Positions 33,077-42,637 are shown, counted from the first letter of the stretch. The stretch: 64,000 nt of DNA from Leifsonia sp. EB41 (GCF_041262565.1 NZ_JBGCCJ010000001.1:558001-622000); one strand, 5' to 3'. Numbers and translations: made by a program. Notes: a model not told the origin generated them from the letters alone.

Positions 33077-34226
33077 GATAGCGGATCCGGGTGAGGCCCA
33101 CCGTGAAGCGCAGCGCGAGCGCCAGCAGCAGCGACACGACGAACGAGCCGATCAGCACCGAGAATCCCGCGATCGCCTGGGCCGTGAACAGGTCGAAGTT
33201 CCCGCTGTCCACCATCCCGCCGCCCGCTGCGAACAGCCCGAGGTAGAGCAGGCCGACCATGCTCGCGACCGTCACGATGACGATCAGCGCCATCGACGCG
33301 CCGAACCGCGCCCGCGCGGCCAGGTCGACCATGGTCGCGCACGCCACCGCGGCGATGGCGCCGAGCAGCAGCGACCAGCCGGCGGTCAGCACTCCGGCCG
33401 CCGGTGTGATCGCCACGAGCCCGGAGAAGGCACCGCAGAGCGCACTCACCGTGGTGGGCCGCCGCAGCAGCACCCGGTCCACGACCATCCAGGCCAGGCA
33501 GCCCCCGGCGGAGGCGATGAACGCGTTGATCGCGATCAGGCCGGTGAAGGAGTCCACCGCCCCCTCCGACCCGACCACCAGCCCGAGCCAGCCGACCCAG
33601 AGGAGCGTCCCGCCGATGGCGATGGCCGGGAAGCTGCGCTGCTCCGGAGGCCGGTGCTCGCCGCGCCCGCACGCCAGGATGACGCCGGCGGCCGCCGCTC
33701 CCGCGGCCACGCCGATCGGCAGCGCTCCCCCGAAGTCGATCACGCCGAGCACGCCGGTCGCCCAGCCGTCGTCGAGCGCGAACACGGCGTAGCCCGCCGG
33801 GTACAGCACCAGCACCGACCAGAGCACCGTGAAGACCAGCCAGGCGCGCAGCGTTATCCGCGACGCGACGGCGACGCCTACGATCGCGACCGACACCGCG
33901 GCCGCCGCGAGGATCGCCCCCGCCTTGGCCAGCGCGTACAGGTCGGGCCGGTGCGACGCCGCCCCGAAGCCGGCGGCGAGGTCGAACGACGGAGCGCCGA
34001 GCACGTGAGCCAGCAACGGCCGTCCGGCGATCATCCCGTAGCCGCCCGCCACCCCGAGCAGGATGGTCGCCGCCGTGCCGGTCAGAGCGAACTTGAGAGC
34101 CCGGGAGGTCGTGGAGCGCCCGCCGAGCCCGCCGACGAAGAACGCGAGGCCGAACGGGACGAGCAGCGTCAGCGCCCCGCAGACGAACAGCAGCAGGGTG
34201 TCGACCTGCTCGCTCGTGGCGGCCAT
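33009..34226 (-). CDS. Degenerate ammonium-transporter (Amt) family paralog lacking the pore histidines
   Basis: This 405 aa protein has about eleven membrane helices and aligns along its length with the canonical Amt encoded just upstream (for example LLWVGWLGLVVGSEGAVDS against LLWFGWFGFNAGSEAAVDG, and GLVAITPA in both). Key conduction residues are lost. The first pore His, in DFAGGTAVH of the neighbour, is Gly here (DFGGALPIG). The second, in VVGIHLIGG, is Val (LIVIVTVAS). The Phe in FQATFAIIT is replaced by Ala, and the one in GFNAGS by Leu. The fold is kept but ordinary ammonium passage is improbable. The ATG at 34226 follows GGAAGGAG. Regulatory, sensing or different-substrate roles are possible; none is proven. 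Confidence 0.82.
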   Translation of the reverse strand: MAATSEQVDTLLLFVCGALTLLVPFGLAFFVGGLGGRSTTSRALKFALTGTAATILLGVAGGYGMIAGRPLLAHVLGAPSFDLAAGFGAASHRPDLYALAKAGAILAAAAVSVAIVGVAVASRITLRAWLVFTVLWSVLVLYPAGYAVFALDDGWATGVLGVIDFGGALPIGVAAGAAAAGVILACGRGEHRPPEQRSFPAIAIGGTLLWVGWLGLVVGSEGAVDSFTGLIAINAFIASAGGCLAWMVVDRVLLRRPTTVSALCGAFSGLVAITPAAGVLTAGWSLLLGAIAAVACATMVDLAARARFGASMALIVIVTVASMVGLLYLGLFAAGGGMVDSGNFDLFTAQAIAGFSVLIGSFVVSLLLALALRFTVGLTRIRYRATSEPTPRRDRATVPAGGAED

Positions 34227-34278
34227 CCCGCTCCTTCCGCCTCAATGCAAGCATTACCCTAGCGGCCGCGCACACGCG

Positions 34279-34312
34279 GAACGGGGCGCCGCCCGCAGGC
34301 GGCACCCCGTTC
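34279..34312 (-). terminator. Hairpin between amt and the Amt-like gene
   Basis: Arms 34279-34293 and 34298-34312 (GAACGGGGCGCCGCC and GGCGGCACCCCGTTC) pair over 15 bp with one mismatch and a 4-nt loop. It lies 27 bp past the amt stop and would separate amt from the paralog, partly or fully. Confidence 0.7.
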
Positions 34313-34338
34313 GCGGATGCTCGATGGTGTGGGTCGGG

Positions 34339-35613
34339 TCACACCGTCTCGAGCGAGTAGCCCTCCTCGCCGTGCACGACGGTGTCGACGCCGGCCAGTT
34401 CGTCCTCGTTCTTGATCCGGAAGCCCATCGTCTTCTGGATGACCCAGCCGATCGCGTAGGCCAGGACGAAGGAGTAGATCAGGACGCTGAAGGCGCCGAT
34501 GGCCTGCGCTCCGAGCTGCACCAGGCTCCCGCCGTACCAGAGGCTGGAGAACGGCTTGGTGGCGTCGCCGTCGATGTGGGTGAAGCCGAAGACACCGATC
34601 CACAGCGTTCCGATGATGCCGCCGATGAGGTGGATGCCGACCACGTCGAGCGAGTCGTCGAAGCCGAGCTTGAACTTGAGGTCGATCGCGACGGCGCAGA
34701 CCGCGCCGGCGACCAGGCCGAGCAGAATCGCGAAGCCCGGGGTCAGGATGTTACAGGCCGGGGTGATCGCGACCAGGCCGGCGACCGCGCCCGACGCCGC
34801 ACCGATGGAGGTCGGCTTGCCGTCCTTGATCTTCTCGACGATCAGCCAGCCGATGGTCGCGGCGGCCGGGGCGGCAAGGGTGTTGATCCAGGCGATCGCG
34901 GCGACGCCGTCGACCGCGGCCTCCGATCCGGCGTTGAAGCCGAACCAGCCGAACCACAGCAGCGCAGCACCGAGGAGGGTCAGCGGCACGTTGTGCGGCT
35001 TGCTCATGCCCTTCTGGAAGCCAACGCGCTTGCCGAGCACCAGCGCCAGGGCGAGGCCGGCCGCACCGGCGTTGATGTGCACCGCCGTGCCACCCGCGAA
35101 GTCGTTCACGTGCAGGACGGAGGCGATCCAGCCCTGCGACAGGTTGAACACCCAGAACGCGACCGGGAAGTAGACGACCGTCACCCAGACACCGGCGAAG
35201 ACCATCCAGGCGCCGAACTTGGCGCGGTCGGCGATGGCGCCGGAGATCAGGGCCACCGTGATGATGGCGAAGGTGGCCTGGAACCCGGCGAACGCGAGGC
35301 CGCCGAGGTCGGGGGTCATGCCGTCCTTGCCCATCAGGCTGGACAGGAACCAGTCCGGCGTGCCGAGCACGTGCGGGATGAGCGGCGTCCCGAACGCGAG
35401 GCCGTAGCCGTAGACGACCCACAGGACGCCGACGATGGCCATCGCGCCGAAGCTCATCATCATCATGGAGACGACGCTCTTCGCGCGGACCATGCCGCCG
35501 TAGAAGAACGCGACACCGGGGGTCATCAGCAGGACGAGGGCGGCGGCGACGAGCAGCCACAGGGCGTTGACGGTCCCTGTCGATGCGTAGTCCGCTGCTG
35601 TGTGCAACACCAT
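34339..35613 (-). CDS. amt: Ammonium transporter Amt
   Basis: This 424 aa protein has eleven hydrophobic helices and the full set of Amt signatures: DFAGGTAVHINAGAAGLALAL with the first pore His, VVGIHLIGGIIG with the second, FQATFAIIT with the external gate Phe, and LLWFGWFGFNAGS. It admits ammonium at the cytoplasmic membrane. A PII gene (glnK), which usually follows amt, is not next to it; a degenerate Amt paralog lies there instead. The 207 bp upstream contain A/T-rich GTAAACAGTCTGTTT-like sequence that could hold a nitrogen-control site, but I cannot name the regulator. Confidence 0.97.
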   Translation of the reverse strand: MVLHTAADYASTGTVNALWLLVAAALVLLMTPGVAFFYGGMVRAKSVVSMMMMSFGAMAIVGVLWVVYGYGLAFGTPLIPHVLGTPDWFLSSLMGKDGMTPDLGGLAFAGFQATFAIITVALISGAIADRAKFGAWMVFAGVWVTVVYFPVAFWVFNLSQGWIASVLHVNDFAGGTAVHINAGAAGLALALVLGKRVGFQKGMSKPHNVPLTLLGAALLWFGWFGFNAGSEAAVDGVAAIAWINTLAAPAAATIGWLIVEKIKDGKPTSIGAASGAVAGLVAITPACNILTPGFAILLGLVAGAVCAVAIDLKFKLGFDDSLDVVGIHLIGGIIGTLWIGVFGFTHIDGDATKPFSSLWYGGSLVQLGAQAIGAFSVLIYSFVLAYAIGWVIQKTMGFRIKNEDELAGVDTVVHGEEGYSLETV

Positions 35614-35820
35614 GCGAGTCTCTACCTCTCTATGCGACGCCCTGGGGTGGGTTCTGACTCATCGGAGCCGAGCCGGGCGCTTCGGGGTGGAGCCAGTCTG
35701 ATGGCGGGAGATTTCGAGAGGGGCGTTCTCGTGTTTCGCGGGTGTTACGCATCCCTGCGCTGTGTAAACAGTCTGTTTCGCCGCCGTGCGAATGTCCGGG
35801 GCGGGCGCAGGGAGGGAGCC
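35614..35820. promoter_or_regulatory. amt promoter region: Upstream region of amt
   Basis: These 207 bp separate amt from the 3' end of zapE, both on the minus strand. The middle is A/T-richer and contains GTGTTACGC and TGTAAACAGTCTGTTTCG, which have the flavour of GlnR- or AmtR-type nitrogen boxes (paired GTAAC/GTTTC elements) but with wrong spacing. Promoter location is inferred. Confidence 0.35.
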
Positions 35821-36876
35821 CTACTCGTCGTGCGGCGGCAGCTCGCCCGCGGTGAGGGCGATCATGCGCGACACCGAGCGCAGGTACTTCTTGCGGTACC
35901 CGCCGCCCAGCATCTCGTCGTCGAAGACCTCGCTGAGCGGCGTCCCGGTCTGCACGACGGGGATCTCCGCGTCGTACACGCGGTCAATGAACGCGACGAG
36001 CCGGAGGGCCGCCATCTGGTCGTGGAGCACGTGGACGTCGGCCAGCCCGATGACGTCGACGCCGTCGAGCATCTTGATGTAGCGCGACGGGTGCACGGTG
36101 GCGAGGTGCGCGATGAGGCCGTCGAACGTGTCGCTCGTGGCCGTCTCGCCGCGGGCGGCGAGTGCCGAGAGCATCCGGTCGTACTGTTCGGCGTCGACGC
36201 TGACCGCCGCCCCGGAAGTGTCGCGCCGGCGGTAGTCGAGTCCGTCGATGCGCAGAGTCTGGAAGTTGGCGGAGAGCGACTGGATCTCGCGCAGGAAGTC
36301 GCTCGCGGCGAACCGGCCTTCGCCGAGCGCGTTCGGGGGCGTGTTGCTCGTGGCGGCGATGCGGGTGCCGGAGGCGACCAGCTCGCCCAGCATCCGGGTC
36401 ATCATCATGGTGTCGCCCGGGTCGTCGAGCTCGAACTCGTCGATGCAGATCAGGGTGGAGCCGCGCAGGAGGTCGACCGCGCCCGCGTAGCCGAGCGCGC
36501 CGACCAGCGCGGTGTACTCGATGAACGTGCCGAAGTACTTGGGCCCGGGAGCCTCGTGCCACAGCGCGGCGAGGAGGTGGGTCTTGCCGACGCCGAAGCC
36601 GCCGTCCAGGTACACGCCCGGCTTCATGGCCTCCACCTTGCGGCGGCTGCGGCTGAACAGCCCGGCCGGGCGCTGCGGCTCCCACGACTTGGCGAACAGC
36701 TTGAGGGTGGCCACGGCCTCCGACTGCGACGGGTAGTCGTGGTCCGGCCGGTACGAGTCGAAAGTGGCGTGCTCGAACTGCGACGGCGGCACCAGGCTCG
36801 TCGCGATCTCGGCGCCGGTGATCGCCGGCGAGCGGTCCGCGAGGCGGGGCAGGGCTCCGGTCGTCTCGATCGTCAT
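35821..36876 (-). CDS. zapE: AFG1/ZapE-like ATPase
   Basis: The 351 aa protein is an AAA-type ATPase of the ZapE/Afg1 family. It has Walker A GGFGVGKTH near residue 103, Walker B LICIDEFELDD near 155, a sensor TSNTPPNALGEGRF near 190 and the C-terminal family block around RLVAFIDRVYDAEIPV. In proteobacteria ZapE acts at the division ring; the actinobacterial role is not established. The ATG at 36876 is chosen because the family N terminus begins soon after. It is divergent from the sulfurtransferase gene. Confidence 0.9.
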   Translation of the reverse strand: MTIETTGALPRLADRSPAITGAEIATSLVPPSQFEHATFDSYRPDHDYPSQSEAVATLKLFAKSWEPQRPAGLFSRSRRKVEAMKPGVYLDGGFGVGKTHLLAALWHEAPGPKYFGTFIEYTALVGALGYAGAVDLLRGSTLICIDEFELDDPGDTMMMTRMLGELVASGTRIAATSNTPPNALGEGRFAASDFLREIQSLSANFQTLRIDGLDYRRRDTSGAAVSVDAEQYDRMLSALAARGETATSDTFDGLIAHLATVHPSRYIKMLDGVDVIGLADVHVLHDQMAALRLVAFIDRVYDAEIPVVQTGTPLSEVFDDEMLGGGYRKKYLRSVSRMIALTAGELPPHDE

Positions 36877-37003
36877 GTGTGGATGCGCACCTTTAGTGTG
36901 AAGAAGTGTTGACGGGACGTTCGTCACCCGCTGCGGGCCGCGTAGCCTGGACTCCTGGCCCGCGATTTCGCAGGCTCCCAGCTTAACCCGGAGGATCAGC
37001 AGC

Positions 37004-37903
37004 ATGGCCATCGCCCCCGACCCCTCGACCGACTTCGCCGGCTACGCGCACCCCGAACGGCTGGTGGGCACCGACTGGCTGGCCGAGCACCTCGGCGAGC
37101 CCGGCCTGGTCGTGGTGGAGTCCGACGAGGACGTGCTGCTCTACGAGACCGGCCACATCCCCGGCTCGGTCAAGATCGACTGGCACACCGACCTCAACGA
37201 TCCCGTGGTCCGCGACTACGTCAGCCCGGAGCGGTTCGCCGAGCTGCTCGGCGCCAAGGGCGTCTCCCGCGACACCACCGTCGTCATCTACGGCGACAAG
37301 AACAACTGGTGGGCCGCCTACGCCCTGTGGGTCTTCACGCTGTTCGGCCACGAGGACGTCCGCCTCCTCGACGGCGGCCGCGACAAGTGGATCGCGGAGG
37401 GCCGCGAGCTCACCCGCGAGACGCCGACTCCGGCCCCGGTCGAGTACCCGGTCGTGGAGCGCGACGACCACACCATCCGCGCCTTCAAGGACGACGTGCT
37501 CGCCCACCTGGGCAAGCCCTTGATCGACGTCCGCTCCCCCGAGGAGTACAGCGGCGAGCGCACCGAGATCCCCGGCTACCCCACCGAGGGCGCGCTGCGC
37601 GCCGGCCACATCCCGTCGGCCGCCTCCGTCCCGTGGGCGCGCGCCGCCGCGCCGGACGCGACCTTCAAGCGCCGCGCCGACCTGGAGGCCATCTACCTCG
37701 GCGACGCCGGCCTGAAGCCCGGCGACGAGGTGGTGGCGTACTGCCGCATCGGCGAGCGCTCCAGCCACACCTGGTTCGTGCTGACCCACCTGCTCGGCTT
37801 CGAGAACGTCCGCAACTACGACGGCTCGTGGACCGAGTGGGGCTCGGCCGTGCGCGTCCCCATCGTGACGGGGACTGAGCCGGGCGAAGTCCCCGCACGC
37901 TGA
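37004..37903 (+). CDS. sseA: Sulfurtransferase (thiosulfate/3-mercaptopyruvate type, two rhodanese domains)
   Basis: This 299 aa protein has two rhodanese domains. The first is inactive-type, with [15 protein letters not shown] where the Cys should be. The second carries the catalytic Cys in [14 protein letters not shown] near residue 247. It transfers sulfane sulfur to thiophilic acceptors. The SufE gene follows 34 bp downstream, the same pair as sseA-sufE in mycobacteria, suggesting delivery of sulfur for Fe-S or other sulfur cofactors. Confidence 0.94.
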   Translation: MAIAPDPSTDFAGYAHPERLVGTDWLAEHLGEPGLVVVESDEDVLLYETGHIPGSVKIDWHTDLNDPVVRDYVSPERFAELLGAKGVSRDTTVVIYGDKNNWWAAYALWVFTLFGHEDVRLLDGGRDKWIAEGRELTRETPTPAPVEYPVVERDDHTIRAFKDDVLAHLGKPLIDVRSPEEYSGERTEIPGYPTEGALRAGHIPSAASVPWARAAAPDATFKRRADLEAIYLGDAGLKPGDEVVAYCRIGERSSHTWFVLTHLLGFENVRNYDGSWTEWGSAVRVPIVTGTEPGEVPAR

Positions 37904-37937
37904 CCCTGCCGCGCCCGCACGAAGGTAGCCTTAAAGA

Positions 37938-38372
37938 ATGACCGCCCTCACCGGCACGCTCGCCGAGATCCGCGACGACTTCCAGGCGCTGGAGCAGAAC
38001 GACCGCCTCCAGTTGCTGCTGGAGTTCTCCGACGAGCTGCCCGACCTTCCGGAGCGCTACCGCGACCACCCGGACCTGCTGGAGCGGGTCGAGGAGTGCC
38101 AGGCGCCGGTGTACATCTTCGTGGAGGTGGACGAGCACGACATCGTCCACCTCTTCGCCACGGCCCCCCAGGAGGCCCCCACCACCCGCGGTTTCGCCTC
38201 GATCCTCGTGCAGGGCCTCGCCGGGCTCACGGCCGACGAGGTGCTCGCGGTGCCGGACGACTTCCCGAACACCCTCGGCCTCACGCAGGCCGTGTCGCCG
38301 CTGCGCCTCCGCGGGATGTCGGCGCTGCTGGGGCGCGCCAAGCGGCAGGTGCGGGCGAAGGTCAAGGCGTAG
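37938..38372 (+). CDS. sufE: SufE family sulfur acceptor protein
   Basis: The 144 aa product matches SufE: sulfur-accepting Cys54 in VEECQAPVYIFVEV and a C-terminal GLTQAVSPLRLRGMSALLGRAK. SufE takes persulfide from a desulfurase or, in this gene pair, perhaps from the rhodanese encoded just upstream. It is cytoplasmic. The stop lies 15 bp from the stop of a facing gene. Confidence 0.95.
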   Translation: MTALTGTLAEIRDDFQALEQNDRLQLLLEFSDELPDLPERYRDHPDLLERVEECQAPVYIFVEVDEHDIVHLFATAPQEAPTTRGFASILVQGLAGLTADEVLAVPDDFPNTLGLTQAVSPLRLRGMSALLGRAKRQVRAKVKA

Positions 38373-38387
38373 CTCAGTCGGCCCCGG

Positions 38388-39449
38388 TCAGCCGCGGCGG
38401 TAGTCGGCGAACACCCGGCGGCTCTCGCCGTCGAGGGTGACCCGCCCGCCGTAGGGCACGATCCACTGCGGCGAGGTGTGCCCGAACGGCACGCCGACGC
38501 ACACCACCGCCTCCTGGTTGTACTCGGCGACGGTCTCGATGACGGCGTCCCGCTGCGCGTCCCGGAGCCGCGTGCGCTCGGATGCGTCCGGCCGGTGCTC
38601 GAACGTGCTCACCGGGGGCCGCGCCGCGAGCACCCCCGCGAGCGGCGCGAGCAGCCCGCGTTCGCCCAGGGCGCGCAACGTGTAGCTCACCCAGTGCGCC
38701 GGCGGCGTCAGCTCGCTCGTCTCGACCAGCAGCACAGCGCCCTCCAGCGCCGACGGCGGGAACGGGAAGCGGTCGGCGAGCAGTATCCAGTCCACGACCT
38801 CGAGGCAGCCGCCCCATGTCGTGCCCGTGACGCTGCGCGCAGGTCCCGCCCACGCGAACCCCTCGGTCGGCTCGCGCTCCCCGGTCTCGGTCAGGGCGCG
38901 CGGATCGCCCCAGTCGGTCCCGAAGTCCTCCGACTCGCCCGGGTCGGTCAGCTCGATCGGGTCGCCGCCGAGCAGGGCGGCGCGCAGCGAACGCAGGTGG
39001 ATGTCGTGGACGCGCGGCCCCGGCCCCAGGTTCACCTGTGTGCTGCCGCCGTAGAACCCGGCGACGCCCGCCGACCAGAGCCAGTTCAGGAGGCTGGTGT
39101 TGTCGCTGTAGCCGAGGAACGGCTTCGGGTCGGCCAGCACGGCCTCCCGGTCGAGGTGCGGGATCACCCGGAGCTGGTCGTCGCCGCCGATGGTCGCCAG
39201 CACCGCGCGGATGCCGGGGTCCGCGAAGGCGGCGTTCACATCCCGCGCCCGCTCCTCGGGCGTCGCACCGAGCTGGCGGGTGGTCGGGTATTCGACCGGC
39301 ACCAGCCCTGTCAGCTCCTCCAGCCTGCGCAGCGCCTGCTCGTGCACGGCCGGCCAGCGCGCGGGCGCCGCGAACGACGGCGACAGCACGGCGACCCTGT
39401 CCCCCGGCCGCGCCGCAGGCGGCACGACCGGGCGGTGCGGCGCGCTCAC
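38388..39449 (-). CDS. S66 family LD-carboxypeptidase / microcin-immunity-like peptidase
   Basis: The 353 aa enzyme shows the S66 fold. The nucleophile Ser lies in FLGYSDNTSLLNWL, the IGGDDQLRVIPHLD block precedes it, and the Glu and His of the triad are in GGCLEVVDWI and PFGHTSPQWIVPYG. S66 enzymes either trim the tetrapeptide of recycled peptidoglycan (LdcA) or cleave toxic nucleotide-peptide conjugates (MccF); the long form here resembles the MccF branch. The GTG at 39449 overlaps the stop of the upstream hydrolase gene in GTGA. Confidence 0.9.
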   Translation of the reverse strand: MSAPHRPVVPPAARPGDRVAVLSPSFAAPARWPAVHEQALRRLEELTGLVPVEYPTTRQLGATPEERARDVNAAFADPGIRAVLATIGGDDQLRVIPHLDREAVLADPKPFLGYSDNTSLLNWLWSAGVAGFYGGSTQVNLGPGPRVHDIHLRSLRAALLGGDPIELTDPGESEDFGTDWGDPRALTETGEREPTEGFAWAGPARSVTGTTWGGCLEVVDWILLADRFPFPPSALEGAVLLVETSELTPPAHWVSYTLRALGERGLLAPLAGVLAARPPVSTFEHRPDASERTRLRDAQRDAVIETVAEYNQEAVVCVGVPFGHTSPQWIVPYGGRVTLDGESRRVFADYRRG

Positions 39450-40639
39450 GCGCGCTCGTCCAGCCACTCCCGGACGGCCGCCGACCACTTCGCCTCGTCG
39501 TAGTTCCAGAGCTTGGTGTGCAGCGCGACCGTGAACGGCACGAACGTCACGATGTCGCTACGTGCGGCGGCGAGCGCACGCGAGGCCGAGTCCGGCACGA
39601 AGCCGTCGTCCTGGCTGTGCAGGATGAGCATCGGGAGGCTGAGGTCGGCCGCCCGCGCCACGAAGTCCATGCTGCGCAGGTCGATCGGGGCGCCCAGCCC
39701 GGTGATCGGCCCGCTCCAGTTGGAGGCGATGAGCCGCATCGCGCCCTGGGCGATCGCGTCGGGGAGGCGCAGCATGTTCGCCTGGAACTCGAGCGTGTCG
39801 ATCCAGTCGACGACCGGCGACTCCAGCACAACGCCGCTCACCAGGTCGAGGTTCTCGGAGCGGGTGACCGTCTGCAGCACCACGGCGCCGCCCATCGACC
39901 AGCCCATGAGCACGATCGAGCGCGCGCCGCGCTCCGCGGCGAACCGGATCGCGGCGTCGATGTCGCGCCACTCGGTGCCGCCGAGGCCGTAGCGGCGGTC
40001 GGCGCTCTCGGGGGCGTCGCCGTCGTTGCGGTAGGAAGCCAGGAGGCAGGTGTAGCCGGCGGCGTGGAACGTCGGGACCGCGCGCAGCCCCTCCTGCCGC
40101 GACGCGCCCCAGCCGTGCACCTGGATGACCCAGCGGTCGCCGACAGCAGCGCCGTCCGCCGGGAACACCCACGCCGGCGCCTGCCCGAGGTCGGTCTCGA
40201 TCACCACGCTCTCCACCGGCAGCCCGAGCTCCTCCGGCTCTAGGTAGTAGTACCCGCTGATCCGCGCGCGTCCGGGCCCGAGCTCGCCGAAGTGTATGCG
40301 CTCCAGCTCGCGGACGACGCTGCCGTCCGTGGTCTCCAGGAGGCCGCCGAGCTTGGCGTAGCCCGACTCCGAGCCGAACCACAGCCCGAAACGCCCCGGC
40401 ATCGCCGAGTCCGGCGTCCGCTTGAGGGTGATGGTGCCGAGCGCCTCGTCCACTCCGCGCACGAACTCGCGCTGCGGCCGGCGGCGGACCGGCGTGATCA
40501 CCGTCCTGGCGACCCGCGCCACCGCGTAGGCGGCGGTCGCCGCCGCGACCAGCGCGATTCCTCCGGCGACGGCCGCGCCGACGCCGATCGCCTTCCCGAG
40601 TGCCCCGTTCCCGCCCGATCCGCTGCTCGTGCTCGCCAT
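39446..40639 (-). CDS. Membrane-anchored alpha/beta hydrolase
   Basis: This 397 aa protein has an N-terminal hydrophobic helix (about residues 16-42) and then an alpha/beta hydrolase domain. The domain shows an oxyanion region VIQVHGWGASRQEG, the nucleophile elbow GWSMGG near 248, an Asp in LILHSQDDGFVP and a His in ALHTKLWN. It is likely anchored to the membrane and acts on an unknown ester or amide. It is translationally coupled to the LD-carboxypeptidase gene (4-nt overlap). Confidence 0.88.
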   Translation of the reverse strand: MASTSSGSGGNGALGKAIGVGAAVAGGIALVAAATAAYAVARVARTVITPVRRRPQREFVRGVDEALGTITLKRTPDSAMPGRFGLWFGSESGYAKLGGLLETTDGSVVRELERIHFGELGPGRARISGYYYLEPEELGLPVESVVIETDLGQAPAWVFPADGAAVGDRWVIQVHGWGASRQEGLRAVPTFHAAGYTCLLASYRNDGDAPESADRRYGLGGTEWRDIDAAIRFAAERGARSIVLMGWSMGGAVVLQTVTRSENLDLVSGVVLESPVVDWIDTLEFQANMLRLPDAIAQGAMRLIASNWSGPITGLGAPIDLRSMDFVARAADLSLPMLILHSQDDGFVPDSASRALAAARSDIVTFVPFTVALHTKLWNYDEAKWSAAVREWLDERA

Positions 40640-40740
40640 GCCCGACAGCGTAGCCGCGCCACGGGGCCGCCGCCTTCAGGAGTTCGTCAGGCGGCGTGCC
40701 TTACTGTCGCCTGCCCCCGAACCCTTCTAGTGTTCGTAGC

Positions 40741-41376
40741 GTGTCGACACCCACTTCGACCCCGCCGCACCTGCCCGGGGACCCGCACCAGCCCAGGGAG
40801 CCGCACCTGCCCAGGGAGTTCGCGGCGGCGCTGGAATCCATCCGCGCTGCGAAGTCGCGGCCCGAGCTCGTGATCACCGAGATCCCGGCTCCGGCCCAGC
40901 TCGCCCCGTACTCCATCGCACTCGCGGCCGATGTGCGGCCCGCGCGGCACGGCGACGACTCGGATCTCGGCACCGGACGCTTCATCCTGCTCTACGACCC
41001 CGACGAGCCGGAGGCCTGGGGCGGCCCGTTCCGCATCGTCTGCTTCGCGCAGGCGCCACTGGAGACCGACATCGGGCTCGACCCGTTCCTCGCCGACGTC
41101 GCGTGGTCGTGGCTGGTCGACGCACTCGACGCCCGGCACGCCAAGTACACCGCGGCAAGCGGCACTGCGACCAAGATCATCTCCACCGGCTTCGGCGAGC
41201 TCGCCGCCCAGGGCGACGGCGCCCAGATCGAGCTGCGCGCCTCCTGGAGCCCGCTGGAGACCGACATCGCCGCCCACGTGGAGGGCTGGGGCGAGCTGCT
41301 GTGCATGCTCGCCGGCCTGCCGCCGACGGGCGAAGGGGTGAGCCTGCTGAGCACGAGACGGACACCGCGTGGCTGA
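40741..41376 (+). CDS. DUF3000 domain-containing protein
   Basis: The 211 aa product has the DUF3000 pattern (FAAALESIRAAKSRPELVITEIPAP at the start of the domain, WSWLVDALDARHAKY and ISTGFGELA later). It is found nearly only in actinobacteria and is placed directly before RNase D, as here (8-nt overlap). The function is unknown, though the constant link to RNase D suggests RNA processing. GTG at 40741 is the likely start; upstream in-frame codons lack a ribosome site. Confidence 0.88.
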   Translation: MSTPTSTPPHLPGDPHQPREPHLPREFAAALESIRAAKSRPELVITEIPAPAQLAPYSIALAADVRPARHGDDSDLGTGRFILLYDPDEPEAWGGPFRIVCFAQAPLETDIGLDPFLADVAWSWLVDALDARHAKYTAASGTATKIISTGFGELAAQGDGAQIELRASWSPLETDIAAHVEGWGELLCMLAGLPPTGEGVSLLSTRRTPRG

Positions 41377-42565
41377 TCACACCGTCATCGACACGCGCGA
41401 CGGCTACCACCGCGCCCTCGACCTCATCGTCGCGGGCGAGGGGCCGATCGCGGTCGACGCCGAGCGGGCGAGCGGCTTCCGCTACTCCCAGCGCGCGTAC
41501 CTCATCCAGATGTTCCGGCGCGGCTCGGGCACCTTCCTCTTCGACCCGCCCGCGGTCGGCCGGTTCGACGAGCTCAACGAGGCGATCGCCGGCGACGAGT
41601 GGGTGCTGCATGCGGCGACCCAGGACCTCACCTGCCTGCGCGAGGTCGGGCTCGACCCGGTCAGCATCTTCGACACCGAGCTCGCCGCGCGCCTGCTCGG
41701 GATGCCGCGCGTCGGCCTCGGCACCGTCGTGGAGGAGCTGCTCGGCATCCACCTCGCCAAGGAGCACAGCGCCGCCGACTGGTCGACCCGCCCGCTGCCC
41801 GAGCCGTGGCTGCAATATGCCGCCCTCGACGTCGAGCTGCTGCCCGACCTGCGCGACGCGATCTCCGGGCTGCTCGTGGAGGCCGGCAAGACCGACATCG
41901 CCCGGCAGGAGTTCGCCGACGAGCTCACCCGCGAGCTCGTCGTCACGCGCCACGAGCCGTGGCGGCGGCTGTCCGGCATCCACTCGATCCGGGGCCTCCG
42001 CAACCTCGCCGCCGCGCGCGAGCTGTGGCTCAGCAGGGACGCGCTCGCCCAGCAGCTCGACGTCGCGCCCGGCAGGCTCGTCCCGGACGCCTCCCTGACC
42101 GCCGCCGCCAAGGCGATGCCGGAGTCCAAGCGCGCCCTCGCCGCCATGCGCGAGTTCACCGGCCGCGCCAGCCGCACCGAACTGGACCGCTGGTGGGGCG
42201 CGATCGAGGCCGGCCGCACCACCGACGACCTCCCCGTCCTGCGCGGCACCGGCGACAGCCTCCCGCCGCCCCGGGCCTGGGCCGACCGCAACCCGGACGC
42301 CGACGCCCGGCTCAAGGCCGCGCGCGCCGCCCTGACGGCCGTGGCCGAGGAGCTCTCGCTCCCGCTGGAGAACCTGCTCACGCCCGACACGCTGCGCCGC
42401 GTCGCCTGGGCACCGCCGGCGGACGTCACGCCGTCGACCGTCGGCGACGCGCTCGCCCAGCACGGCGCGCGGCGCTGGCAGATTGAGGCAACCGCACAGT
42501 CGATCGCCCAGGCCTTTGTGGAAAGCAGCCAAACGCCCGGCGACGCCTCCGAAGCCGCTTCGTAG
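41369..42565 (+). CDS. rnd: Ribonuclease D
   Basis: The 398 aa protein has a DEDD-type 3'-5' exonuclease domain: AVDAERASGFRYSQRAYLIQ with the first Asp-Glu, HAATQDLTCL with the middle Asp, and YAALDVELLPDL with the last Asp. One or two HRDC helical domains follow (around residues 205-300 and 310-385). It trims tRNA 3' ends and other RNAs. The start overlaps the DUF3000 gene by 8 nt. dxs, often close by in actinobacteria, lies 13 kb further on here. Confidence 0.95.
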   Translation: MADHTVIDTRDGYHRALDLIVAGEGPIAVDAERASGFRYSQRAYLIQMFRRGSGTFLFDPPAVGRFDELNEAIAGDEWVLHAATQDLTCLREVGLDPVSIFDTELAARLLGMPRVGLGTVVEELLGIHLAKEHSAADWSTRPLPEPWLQYAALDVELLPDLRDAISGLLVEAGKTDIARQEFADELTRELVVTRHEPWRRLSGIHSIRGLRNLAAARELWLSRDALAQQLDVAPGRLVPDASLTAAAKAMPESKRALAAMREFTGRASRTELDRWWGAIEAGRTTDDLPVLRGTGDSLPPPRAWADRNPDADARLKAARAALTAVAEELSLPLENLLTPDTLRRVAWAPPADVTPSTVGDALAQHGARRWQIEATAQSIAQAFVESSQTPGDASEAAS

Positions 42566-42637
42566 AAAGAATCAAACGATTCCACTGCGGCGTCCGGGCC
42601 TCCTTAGGATCGTCAGCGACCTGATTTGGGAGGCACT

